Part shown: positions 34,201 through 42,626 of the stretch, piece by piece
How the letters are laid out: each line of letters begins with the position of its first letter
Position numbering within the stretch: position 1 is the stretch's first letter
NCBI RefSeq assembly: GCF_013393945.1
Contig: NZ_CP040299.1
Coordinates: 79,906 to 143,905, forward strand
Source: Nostoc sp. TCL26-01
Lineage (GTDB): Bacteria > Cyanobacteriota > Cyanobacteriia > Cyanobacteriales > Nostocaceae
Length of the DNA stretch: 64,000 nt
Reading direction: 5' to 3'
Translations under genes and position numbers: made by a program
Notes under the pieces: model-generated
Seen by the model: the letters and a program-made list of their open reading frames with translations, nothing else
The model's database searches: none
Told to the model about the DNA's origin: nothing

Positions 34201-37200
34201 TGTAAATCGCCCAAGGCGTTTTCAAATTGAATGCTGATAGAAGAGTCGGTAGTGACAAGGTTTTGTCCGTCATTGGGATTGGTATCTTGCAGGGTAAATT
34301 TGAAGTAGTCTTGATCGCTATTGTGAATGGTAAGATTAGAAATGGTGTTGATACCATCAGCCTGATTGAGATTAATGGCGGTAGCAGAGGTATTATTTGG
34401 TTCTAAGTTATCGGGAGCGATCGTCGTTGTATTATCAGGAGCGAGGATAGATAGGCTATAGTTCGGGTTAGTGCCATTGTTGTAGCCGAGAACTTGGACT
34501 TTATAAGTACCAGCAGGTAAAGTATTCAGGCTAATTTCTTCAAAATTTCCTGTGGTTTCGGAACGTCCTCTAACAGTAGTACCGTTTTGGTCATAGAGCA
34601 GCAAATCTAAATCGCCTTGAGCATTGCTAAAATCAATGCGGACTTTGTGACCATTTTTTCCTGTTCCTGTTGTAGTGAACTGAAACCAATCTTGATCAGT
34701 GGAATTGTGAATAGACAAATTTTCTAGTAAACGTCCGCCTTCTACTGTCTTTAAATCGTAGGTTGTAGAACTGCTGTTGTTGGGTTCTGTCCAGTCGCCT
34801 GTATCGTTCGGTTGCGGAGGGGCGCTGAGGGTGAGGCTGTAATTTGGGTTGATTGCGCCACTGACACGGATAAAGTATGTTCCTTTTGCTAACCCAGTGA
34901 GACTGATTTGTTCTGTGTCACCATTACCATTAGCGCGATCGACGAGATATGTTTGATATTGTGCTTCAGCAGTGTTGGTAGTGGTGTTGAATGCTTCAAA
35001 CAGTTCTAATTTCAGATCGCCTTGGCCATGATCAAAGTTGATGCTAATAAATTGACCTTCTTCTCCATCTTTACTAAGTTCAAATTTAAACCAGTCTTGG
35101 TCAGTTAATTTGTCGATGGAAAGGTTGGAGATGACGGCTAGGTTTTGAGAACTTCTATTTTTGTTAAAAGGTGAAATTAAAGCTGATAGACTTCCATCAC
35201 CCAATATATTACCAAGAGCTGAACTTATCCCAGACAAACTTGTTCCTACACTGCCAAGCCAAGGCATACTTGATGCGAGAGATCCCAAACCTTGAAAACC
35301 ACTTACACCTTGTTGAGCCTGATTCCAGAGATACTGATTATTTTGCTGTTGCCACTGGCTAAATCCGGGAACTGAGTAAGCAAGATCGCTTACATTTGTA
35401 TAATTAATCGCTCCAGATGCAAAACTATGTACATTGCCACCGACTTGAAAACCGGCATTAATAACATCACTATGACTTACAGGTTGATAACCAGGAAGCA
35501 TCGATACAGAAGGACTTCCAAACAAATCATTGTAGACAGATCCCACCACACTGGTATAAGGAGAAGAAAAAACATCTAGAGGTTGAGAACTGAAAAGGGG
35601 AGTTGAGAATGTGTAATAGTAGTAATCATAAGGATAACCTCTACCAGATGCAGCAATACCAATTTGTGCAGTTCGCGCCAAATCCCGCAAATCATAAGCC
35701 TTCCCTGGAGTATCATTTACTTCCAGCGCATCAGGTCGTGCTTGTGGGGTAGCATCAACTGTTAAACTGTACTCAGGATTGGAAGCAGTACTACTCGCAC
35801 CCGAAACCTTAACATAGTAAGTCCCTGCATTCTTACCAGTTAAAGAAATCTCCTCAAAGTTCTTAGTTGTATTCGACAGTCCTAAAGAATTTCCATTTGT
35901 ATCAAATAATTCTAATTTCAGATCCCCCTCAAAATGGTTAAAATCAATGCGTACAGCCTGACCTGCAACCCCCATTTTATTTAAATTAAACTTGAACCAA
36001 TCTTGATCGGTATTTGGATGAATCGATAACCCACTTAATGTTAAACTACCATCAATTTCTCGCAAATCATAGGCGGTAGTTCGGGTGTCATTAAAGTTCT
36101 TGGTTGCACTTTTTTGATCAATCCAATCTGATTCTGGAATCTGAGGTGCATCAATAATCAGAGAATAATTAGGATTAGTTGTCGTAGTAGTCTTACCGTA
36201 GACTTTGACATAATAAGTCCCAGCTACCAAACCCTTTAAGGAAATTCGCTCGCGGTTACTATTTAAATCTGAAGTTCCCTTCAAAGTTCCACTGTTGTCA
36301 TAAAGTTGCAGTTGTAAATCCCCTTGGGTATTATCAAACTCAATACTAACTGCATGACCTTCTACTCCTATACCTTTAGTGATAAAGCTAAACCAATCGT
36401 CATCACCACCCTGATGTAAAGAAAGTCCTGAATAAACTTGCGTTCCTTGAACTTCTTGTAAATTCTCCGCAGTTAATCGAGTATTATTAGTTTCCGCCCA
36501 ATCAGAATTATCACCGCTAGGCGCATTAATCAAGAGTTGATAGTTAGGATTCGTCGCTTGTTTGTATCCCTCAACTTTAACTAAATAAGTTCCCGGATTC
36601 AGATACGTTCCTTGAGCATTCGTCAGTTTAAGTTCTTCAAAATTATCAGTAGATTCTGATTTTCCGTATAAAGTTGTTCCTGTAGCATCATACAGAGATA
36701 ATTCTAAATCTCCTAGTTTTTGGTCAAATTGAATGCGGACAAAATCAGTCGCGTTGGCAGTATTTAGGGTTGTAAATTTGAACCAATCGACATCATTTGT
36801 GGTATGAATAGACAAAGATTCCCAAGTTTGTAACCCCTCCACATCACGGAGGTTAAAAGCATTGCTAGAGATATTGTTACCTAATGTTTTTTCTGCCCAA
36901 TCTCCTGATGTATTTTCTGGTGCATTGATAAACAATTCATAATTAGGGTTGGTCGCATTATTGTAGCCAGAAACTTTGAGATAATAGACCCCTTTATCTC
37001 GACCATTAAGTGAAATTTCTTCAGTGCCACTAATACCTGTAGATTTTTTGATTAGCGTTGTTCCATCCGCCCCATAAAGTTCAATATCTAAATTTCCTTG
37101 TCCCTGATTGAAACGAATTCCTACCGCGTCATTTTGACCACCCTTAGCATCAATTTCAAATTTAAACCAGTCTACATCTCCTTGAGAAATTGAGAGATTA

Positions 37201-40169
37201 CCTTGATTGAAGACGCGATTAATTTTACCTAAATCTTTTGCTTGTTGTAGAGTATCTGGTTCAGCAGTATTTGTTTCAGACCAATCTCCTGTTATTTTTG
37301 TGAAAGGAGCATCAACGGTTAAGGTATAAGTGGGATTAGTTGCGCCATTGTAACCCAATACTTTGAGATAATAATCTCCTATCTCTAAGTCTTTTAAATC
37401 AATGCGATGAATATTAGCAATTCCCTTAGAAGGTTTGAGGAGTTGGCTAGATGAATTGTACAGTTCAAAATCTAAATCGCCGATAGTATGATCAAAAGCA
37501 ATTTGAGCGTAATCGCCTGCTTTTGCTGGAGATGCGATCGTAAACTTAAACCAATCTACATCTGTAGAATTATGAATTGATAAAGGTTTTTCAGGTTCAT
37601 CACCAATGGTAATAACTTGTTGCCCTGGTTTTAGATATTGATTTAAATTCTTAGCAGCTGACAGGGAATTATTAGCCTCTAACCAATCTTGATTATTACC
37701 GACAGGAGAATTAACCGTTAAAGTATAGTCAGAATTCGTCTCTCCATCATAACCGTAGACTTTAATCAGATAATCGCCACTCGTTAAACCCTGAAGAGAA
37801 ATTTGTTCAGTATTCCCAACTCCTTCAGAAGAATCAATTACCTGCTCTCCATTGCTATTGTAGATTTCTAAATCTAAATCGCCTACAGCACCATCGAAAT
37901 CAATGCGGATATAATCATTAGCTTTTCCTGCACTTGGCAAATTCAACTTAAACCAATCTACGTCATCAGTTGCATGAATGGAAAGATTTTTGATTTGCTG
38001 TCGATAGGTATTATGAGTAAGTTTTGTTGCTTGTCCAGGTGCATTATTTCCCTGTCCTTGATTCTCAAATTGATCGCCACCAGGAGTATTAATGAACAAA
38101 GTATAATTTGGATTAGTTGAGCCGTTATTGCCTACTACTCTTGCGTAATATGTACCTGCTGGTTGATTATCTAGATTGATTAATTCAACATCTCGAAATC
38201 CTGCTGCTTGTTTAATCCGAGTTCCTGAAGAATTATAGAGTTCTAAATCGAGGTCACCTTGATAATTGTTGAAGGAATTGTCAAAGGTAATTGCTACATA
38301 ATTTCCATTTTGTCCTTCTTTAATATCGAACTTAAACCAATCTTCATCCCCTGAAGAAATCGAGAGGTTTTGCCATGCTTTAAAGCCTTCTTCTTGTCGC
38401 CAACCAAAATCTTTTAAACTCTTGGCTGCCATTCTGGTATTATTACTTTCAAAGGCATCTGCTGTAATGGTAGAAGTCGTCCCTGGTGCATTGAGCATCA
38501 GGTTATAATTATTTGTATTTCCTGACCAACTATACACCGCAGCATAATAAATTCCTGATGTCAAACCCCATAAAGAAAGAGCTTCACCATCCGTGTTATT
38601 GGCAGTATAATTAATAACATTGCCTTGGTTATCATATAAGGCTAAATCGAGATTGCCTTTGATATTCTCAAAATCAATAGCGATATAATGTTGATTATTA
38701 GTTTGTCCTGTAATTTGAAACTGAAACCAATCTATATCAGTATTGGTATGAATTGAGAGGTTATTTTCTTGCTTAAATCCTGAAATCGCACCTAAATTCT
38801 TTGCAGTCTGAGAGGTGTTATTATTTTCAAAGCGATCGCTACTCAAAGAAACTGGCAGATTAAACACCAAATCATAAGAAGGTGTCAGTTGACCTTCGTA
38901 ACTACCTACTCTAAAATAATAAGTCCCAGGCAGTAATCCTGCTAAAGAAAGTACATTTTGACCATAACCACTTGCATTCCAATAGGAAGTATAAAGTTGT
39001 CCACCTGCTTCATTGTATAATTCTATATCAAGATCGCCTACCTCAGTATTTTGAAAAGCGTAGATATAGTTTTCATATGTTGAAATTTGATTCGTCGTAA
39101 ACTTAAAGAAATCAGTATCAGTGGGAAGATGAATTGATAAATTTGAGAAATATCTCTCCCCTCCGGTTAGGGGTGTTCCACTTGTTACCAGCGTTGCAGA
39201 AGCCAAGCTATTATTACTTTCTTTAGTATCTGGTGATATTTGTGGTAATTGTGGTGCATTAATTGTTAAACTGTAGGATACATTATCTGGAACCCAGACG
39301 TTATAGTATCCATAATAGTAATCGTAATAGGTTTCGTAATGACCTGCATATTGACCTCGATACTTGTCATACACGGTTATAGTATATGTTCCAGCACCAG
39401 CACCACTTAGAGAAACTTCCTCAAAATCTGTGTATAAATCAGAGGTACGAACCTGACCAAATTGATCGGTAACTTGTAAGACTAAATCATAGTCTAAGTT
39501 GGAATTTGAAGTAACACGTACATAGTTATTGTTTCCAGAAATTGTAGAGGTTTGAAATGTCCAATTATCACTGTAATCGTTGACGCTAACTGAATTATTA
39601 CGAGAATAGCTTCCTTCAACTAAGCCTAGATTATAATTTGACTGTTCTATTTGAATATTTTGTCCATCAATAGTGACAACAGCACTATCATATTCTAATT
39701 TTACTCGTTGCAGTTCTGTACTACTTAATTTCACTCTCTGGACTAAATTCGCAAACAGTTCTCCCTCATCTCCCAGCGTATCCTTAGCATTTAACCGAGA
39801 GTCAATAAAATGTCCTAACTCTTCGATGATCACTGTTGCAATTGAGCTAAGGTTGCTGGTATTTTCTTCTATAAACTCTCGTGATAAATAAAGAGTATTA
39901 TTAGAAATAGCAAACGCACCTTTTGCGCCATTAATTTCCGACTGATTACGAATCTCAATTTTTGGTAATAAAGCAGAATTTAATTGCACTAACTCCCGTA
40001 CTAAAGAGTTCGCTGCTAGCACATCCACCCCACTACCAAACGCTAATCGTATCTTGTAATCAAACTCGGTATCAACAAGAAAGTAACCAAGCTTTTCTTG
40101 AGCAATCAGCAAGGAATTATCTAAGATAGACTGGAGATAATTATGTTCAAAGTTCTTAATATTTGTCAT
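31266..40169 (-). CDS. Giant PPC-repeat/clostripain (C11)/RTX surface protease
   Basis: The ATG at 40169 has a GAGG ribosome site and gives ~2967 residues. There is no signal peptide; C-terminal RTX nonapeptides (GGTGND type) and the terminal export domain suggest type I secretion. N-terminal residues ~80-145 hold EELGHFID and GDEG. About twelve pre-peptidase C-terminal (PPC) domains follow, each marked DWFKF and GDLDLELY. A clostripain-like C11 cysteine protease domain has His2175 (MWDHGAG) and Cys2226 (FDACLMG). Two more PPC domains precede the RTX region. A ~200-residue non-repeat insertion interrupts the PPC array. It is likely a calcium-dependent surface protease. Confidence 0.9.
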   Translation of the reverse strand: MTNIKNFEHNYLQSILDNSLLIAQEKLGYFLVDTEFDYKIRLAFGSGVDVLAANSLVRELVQLNSALLPKIEIRNQSEINGAKGAFAISNNTLYLSREFIEENTSNLSSIATVIIEELGHFIDSRLNAKDTLGDEGELFANLVQRVKLSSTELQRVKLEYDSAVVTIDGQNIQIEQSNYNLGLVEGSYSRNNSVSVNDYSDNWTFQTSTISGNNNYVRVTSNSNLDYDLVLQVTDQFGQVRTSDLYTDFEEVSLSGAGAGTYTITVYDKYRGQYAGHYETYYDYYYGYYNVWVPDNVSYSLTINAPQLPQISPDTKESNNSLASATLVTSGTPLTGGERYFSNLSIHLPTDTDFFKFTTNQISTYENYIYAFQNTEVGDLDIELYNEAGGQLYTSYWNASGYGQNVLSLAGLLPGTYYFRVGSYEGQLTPSYDLVFNLPVSLSSDRFENNNTSQTAKNLGAISGFKQENNLSIHTNTDIDWFQFQITGQTNNQHYIAIDFENIKGNLDLALYDNQGNVINYTANNTDGEALSLWGLTSGIYYAAVYSWSGNTNNYNLMLNAPGTTSTITADAFESNNTRMAAKSLKDFGWRQEEGFKAWQNLSISSGDEDWFKFDIKEGQNGNYVAITFDNSFNNYQGDLDLELYNSSGTRIKQAAGFRDVELINLDNQPAGTYYARVVGNNGSTNPNYTLFINTPGGDQFENQGQGNNAPGQATKLTHNTYRQQIKNLSIHATDDVDWFKLNLPSAGKANDYIRIDFDGAVGDLDLEIYNSNGEQVIDSSEGVGNTEQISLQGLTSGDYLIKVYGYDGETNSDYTLTVNSPVGNNQDWLEANNSLSAAKNLNQYLKPGQQVITIGDEPEKPLSIHNSTDVDWFKFTIASPAKAGDYAQIAFDHTIGDLDFELYNSSSQLLKPSKGIANIHRIDLKDLEIGDYYLKVLGYNGATNPTYTLTVDAPFTKITGDWSETNTAEPDTLQQAKDLGKINRVFNQGNLSISQGDVDWFKFEIDAKGGQNDAVGIRFNQGQGNLDIELYGADGTTLIKKSTGISGTEEISLNGRDKGVYYLKVSGYNNATNPNYELFINAPENTSGDWAEKTLGNNISSNAFNLRDVEGLQTWESLSIHTTNDVDWFKFTTLNTANATDFVRIQFDQKLGDLELSLYDATGTTLYGKSESTDNFEELKLTNAQGTYLNPGTYLVKVEGYKQATNPNYQLLINAPSGDNSDWAETNNTRLTAENLQEVQGTQVYSGLSLHQGGDDDWFSFITKGIGVEGHAVSIEFDNTQGDLQLQLYDNSGTLKGTSDLNSNRERISLKGLVAGTYYVKVYGKTTTTTNPNYSLIIDAPQIPESDWIDQKSATKNFNDTRTTAYDLREIDGSLTLSGLSIHPNTDQDWFKFNLNKMGVAGQAVRIDFNHFEGDLKLELFDTNGNSLGLSNTTKNFEEISLTGKNAGTYYVKVSGASSTASNPEYSLTVDATPQARPDALEVNDTPGKAYDLRDLARTAQIGIAASGRGYPYDYYYYTFSTPLFSSQPLDVFSSPYTSVVGSVYNDLFGSPSVSMLPGYQPVSHSDVINAGFQVGGNVHSFASGAINYTNVSDLAYSVPGFSQWQQQNNQYLWNQAQQGVSGFQGLGSLASSMPWLGSVGTSLSGISSALGNILGDGSLSALISPFNKNRSSQNLAVISNLSIDKLTDQDWFKFELSKDGEEGQFISINFDHGQGDLKLELFEAFNTTTNTAEAQYQTYLVDRANGNGDTEQISLTGLAKGTYFIRVSGAINPNYSLTLSAPPQPNDTGDWTEPNNSSSTTYDLKTVEGGRLLENLSIHNSTDQDWFQFTTTGTGKNGHKVRIDFSNAQGDLDLLLYDQNGTTVRGRSETTGNFEEISLNTLPAGTYKVQVLGYNNGTNPNYSLSILAPDNTTTIAPDNLEPNNTSATAINLNQADGINTISNLTIHNSDQDYFKFTLQDTNPNDGQNLVTTDSSISIQFENALGDLQLELRDQNNTLVRSSLSTSNNESISLKGLTPGTYYSRVFGNTVNNTTATNRYEFHIDAPTDATQIKNDWTVLVYMTASDLQSAAFDDINEMEWATSLFPSNVNFAVLWDQSSFDTNKQYTTGTQGKWGTTGRAIIQADTNMNRVATNFDISIGELNTGDPNNLVNFVNWAKTAAPAENYALVMWDHGAGDLGGFNFDDEGNKTNTSVDRLYTNELAAALNTLKTSGTTLDLLAFDACLMGMTEVAYALKDYTDVFVASEELEAAEGYDYTTAFSALLSNPDQVTAQDIASGMITSFQQQYQGDRFGFDTLSAIDALNDTTTGKFSNFVTQLKAFTVAAVAITTSATWDAIQDARNAATSFLQSGDYRDLGQFLNAIATSNNTALSGLKTVAQSAYTALQDLVIDKTSDRRDTQGLSIYLPSRGSTLDPGYLNRNGAFFTATGWNNFLNAAISRGSNRNATTDWADSNDTAARAYNFNKLIGDGHTFTNLSLHEVADQDWYRFEIIGNGESGDRLTVTYSSTLGSGLSLSIYSLNNRQTPVKPIANAVSGQASIDLAGLATGEYLIRVQGNGSLIVPQYSLTINTPGTLGSANIQDWASGNNRTAKANSLGIITAESVFAGLRVNSTTPDFFEFEIPKNQIVNPGRVNVNVVGNQSVTAELLATNGTTVLATKTGTGKLQLTYPGEAGKTYQLKISQPSGQNPVSYSLQFETTPRTVNDGTINNDQLEGTSGNDTLNGGTGNDGLSGLAGNDIINGGLGNDTLNGGTGNDSLIGGSGDDTYIIDSIGDTITENANEGTDTVQSSITYTLGTNLENLTLTGIATINATGNSFNNTIIGNSANNTLNGGDGNDSLTGGAGNDILVGGVGADTLTGGTGSDRFTFNSRTEGIDHITDFSVIDDTIAVSTTGFGGGLVAGAVITAAQFAIGTAATTASQRFIYNNTTGGMFFDQDGTGAIAQTQFATLNTGLSLTNADILAIA

Positions 40170-40338
40170 GGTGAAAACCTCAGTTTTTACAACATAATAT
40201 TTGTTGATAAAAAATAACATTTGTGAACCTCGGAAAGATTTTTGGTTCTCATATTACTTTTTCACAAGAAGTATAATCTTGGATGGTGGCAAAATTACAA
40301 TCCAATTAATCGGTAAAATTGGATAAAAAGTTGAAAAT

Positions 40339-40653
40339 TTAATCATGAGAACATTTACATTTTTTTAATAATTTACAGTGCTTCCAAAAAAGTATAAGAA
40401 TGTTTGCTTCTTCCTCAGTCAACTGCAAAACCACAGCAAAAATCTCTATAAAATCTTCTGGAGGAAATCGATTGCTTTTGGGACTGGGATTAAAATATCG
40501 ATAGAGTGATTCCTTGCTGAGATAGTATTTACGTTCATTCAGCATCATAGATAAAGTGGAAATTTCAATTCCTTTTTCCGCTAAAAGCTGTCCCAAAAGC
40601 TCACTAAAATTGAGTTGTTGATACTCACGAATAATCTGAAAAGTTTTATTCAT
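40339..40653 (-). CDS. Small HTH-like protein
   Basis: The protein has 104 residues. The N-terminus NFSELLGQLLAEKGIEISTL, then MLNERKYYLSKESLYRYFNP, looks like a helix-turn-helix of the small XRE/plasmid-regulator kind. The C-terminus is helical with a basic Cys-Lys end (KHCKLLKKCKCSHD). No strong ribosome site. A shared repeat copy lies upstream (40708-40815). It may regulate the neighbouring surface genes; this is inference. Confidence 0.6.
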   Translation of the reverse strand: MNKTFQIIREYQQLNFSELLGQLLAEKGIEISTLSMMLNERKYYLSKESLYRYFNPSPKSNRFPPEDFIEIFAVVLQLTEEEANILILFWKHCKLLKKCKCSHD

Positions 40654-40707
40654 AGAGAATTACTAGCGATTATTATTTACATAGCAGACATCAAGAGTTT
40701 TTTGTCT

Positions 40708-40815
40708 ATTTTGTTTGTGCTATCTATTTATTGGAACAGGTGCGGAAAAATATACAGGGAATTATAGTGTCAATAAAAAAGGCAGGTAATTACCCACCTT
40801 TTACTTGATAATGTT
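40708..40815 (-). promoter_or_regulatory. Copy 3 of a ~100-bp shared upstream repeat
   Basis: Core GTGCTATCTATTTATTGGAA, then CAGGTGCGGAAAAATATACA and GGGAATTA, followed by AAAAAGGCAGG-TAATTA-CCCACCTTTT, which is a terminator-like hairpin. The rest of the gap (to 41061) has no visible gene. Confidence 0.75.
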
Positions 40816-41061
40816 GATGCGATGGGCTACGCCCCGTCGGAGACGATCGCCCACAACTACTGCTATCATGCAAACATCTATTTGATTAAGCGATGTAGCA
40901 GGTTCTCAAATTACTGTACAAAATGAATTGGTTTTATGCTCAGAGTTCATGCTTTAGCTTCTTTCTTAGAGGTACGCGAGTATGCCCATAATGCTATCAA
41001 TATGGAAATGAAGGTGAACCAAATTAGCCAAGTAAAGTGCAGCCAGAAATATTGATCATAC

Positions 41062-41823
41062 TCAGGTGATTTTCCAAAGCCTAGTATGAGTTGGATGTAA
41101 TGATAAATAGGAGAGTGAAGCGATTACTATCTGAATTTTCATATCTTTGGCAACAACGTTATTATGTAATTCTCTTAAAACACTAGCAGAAGCTTTAAAA
41201 CTAGGAGGAGATTTAGAATCAACAGCAGGATTTTTTAAAGTTGCTATTTCATACAAAATTTTGGGTTTTTGTGACTTCTTAGCTAATTTTAGTAATACAT
41301 CATCGGGGATTTGAGGATTATTGACTAGAGCTTTTTGAATTTCAATAGCATCTGCATGAAGATTGTTAGCGACTTCTCTCAGTAGTTTAGGAGTAGCATT
41401 TGAACGTTTAGCAATATTCGCCAGTATGCCTACATCTTCGGATTTGACGAACGCATCTGCATTTAAGACATCTATAGGAGTCTTGAGATTAACGGCGATC
41501 GCACGTTGCAGCATCTTAATATTGTTAGCGACTTTTGGACTATCAAGAGAAGAAGTTAAAGCTCTTAATACGTTTTCATCAGAATCAGGATCTGATGCCA
41601 AAAATATTAAGGTATCTCCATGTGTTCTGGAATCTTTGATAATTTCTAGCTTAGTTTTCTCGGTAGAACAAAATTTTAATAAACGCCCATTAGTTACCAT
41701 TGGGTAGCAAGAAAATTGTGTCCAACCTGTTGCTATAAACAAAATCCCTGTAAAGATGATAATAAAAATCCAAAACCCTTTTCTAGACAGCAGATTACTA
41801 GAGAAAATTCCAACATTCAGCAT
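41062..41823 (-). CDS. Membrane-anchored protein with LRV/HEAT-like repeats
   Basis: The protein has 253 residues. Residues ~15-35 are a transmembrane segment (GFWIFIIIFTGILFIATGW). The remainder is made of short helical repeats with an N-P-x-[IT]-P-x-x-[VL]-L-x-x-L-A theme (for example ALVNNPQIPDDVLLKLAKKS and NSLDSP-type turns), reminiscent of leucine-rich-repeat-variant or HEAT arrays. An AAAGGTAAA ribosome site precedes the ATG. It probably presents a repeat domain outside the cytoplasmic membrane. The function is unknown. Confidence 0.65.
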   Translation of the reverse strand: MLNVGIFSSNLLSRKGFWIFIIIFTGILFIATGWTQFSCYPMVTNGRLLKFCSTEKTKLEIIKDSRTHGDTLIFLASDPDSDENVLRALTSSLDSPKVANNIKMLQRAIAVNLKTPIDVLNADAFVKSEDVGILANIAKRSNATPKLLREVANNLHADAIEIQKALVNNPQIPDDVLLKLAKKSQKPKILYEIATLKNPAVDSKSPPSFKASASVLRELHNNVVAKDMKIQIVIASLSYLSLHPTHTRLWKIT

Positions 41824-42010
41824 ACATTTTACCTTTGTTTATAAATGAATGAAACCCAATATCCATTTGAATATTAGGTTTACCTACGGCACGCTACGCG
41901 AACGCAAAACCTCAGCCCAACATACTCTTAATGCTGTATCATCGGCAGTTTATTTGAGTCCAATTAATGCACTACTTTCAGCTTGCTGTGCTACTAAAAT
42001 TTAAGGTTTA

Positions 42011-42373
42011 CTAATACCTATAGTAAGTAGGAGGTTTTGTGCTGCGGGGTTTTCCTCCATTCCACGAATTCTCTAGGAGCCTTCTATATCCACCATTCCA
42101 ATATCCTCTATTTATTGTTTCGTAAACTCCACTATTGCCAGTGCTGGGATTGTATCGTGGCTGATATGTGGGGTTTGGCCGTGATTGTTGTCTAGATTGT
42201 CTGAGCCAATTCTGCACACAAATCTGATAGTTATAGAGATTTTGGTCAAAGTTATTACCATATAAATAGCTGACGCAGGAATTAGACTGTGCAACTGCTG
42301 GATTTGGTGTCATGAAAACAGCGAGTCCTCCTAAGCTTGCTAGAAATAGGCGATTTACTAATTTGTAATTCAT
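42011..42373 (-). CDS. Small secreted protein
   Basis: The protein has 120 residues. A signal peptide (LVNRLFLASLGGLAVFMTPN, AVAQ end) is followed by a short mature part rich in Asn, Gln, Tyr and Pro, with two Cys. The leader is very similar to that of the lipoprotein at 30244. An AAGGAG ribosome site is at ideal spacing. It lies between the FHA gene and the LRV-type gene and has its own copy of the shared repeat upstream. It is likely exported; the mature function is unknown. Confidence 0.7.
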   Translation of the reverse strand: MNYKLVNRLFLASLGGLAVFMTPNPAVAQSNSCVSYLYGNNFDQNLYNYQICVQNWLRQSRQQSRPNPTYQPRYNPSTGNSGVYETINRGYWNGGYRRLLENSWNGGKPRSTKPPTYYRY

Positions 42374-42390
42374 GGATATCTCCTTATCTG

Positions 42391-42485
42391 TCCATTTTTC
42401 TTGTGCTTACCTATTGATTGGGACAGGTGCGGATGACTATGCAGGGAATTACGATTTCAATAAAAAAATGTGGATATTACTTGGT
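42391..42485 (-). promoter_or_regulatory. Copy 4 of a ~100-bp shared upstream repeat
   Basis: Core CTTGTGCTTACCTATTGATT, then GGGACAGGTGCGG and CAGGGAATTACGATTT, followed by an A-rich tract. It lies immediately upstream of the small secreted-protein gene. Confidence 0.75.
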
Positions 42486-42626
42486 GTGCTTCATTTTGAG
42501 ACTTACATTGCACCTTTCTGGATAAAGGCGATCGCCTAATTTCTGCAAACATGAGAGCGATCGCCCTAAATTTTGAGCTTTTGTGAGTGCGCGGTCTGGA
42601 TTACGTCACAGAATTGCTATATATTT

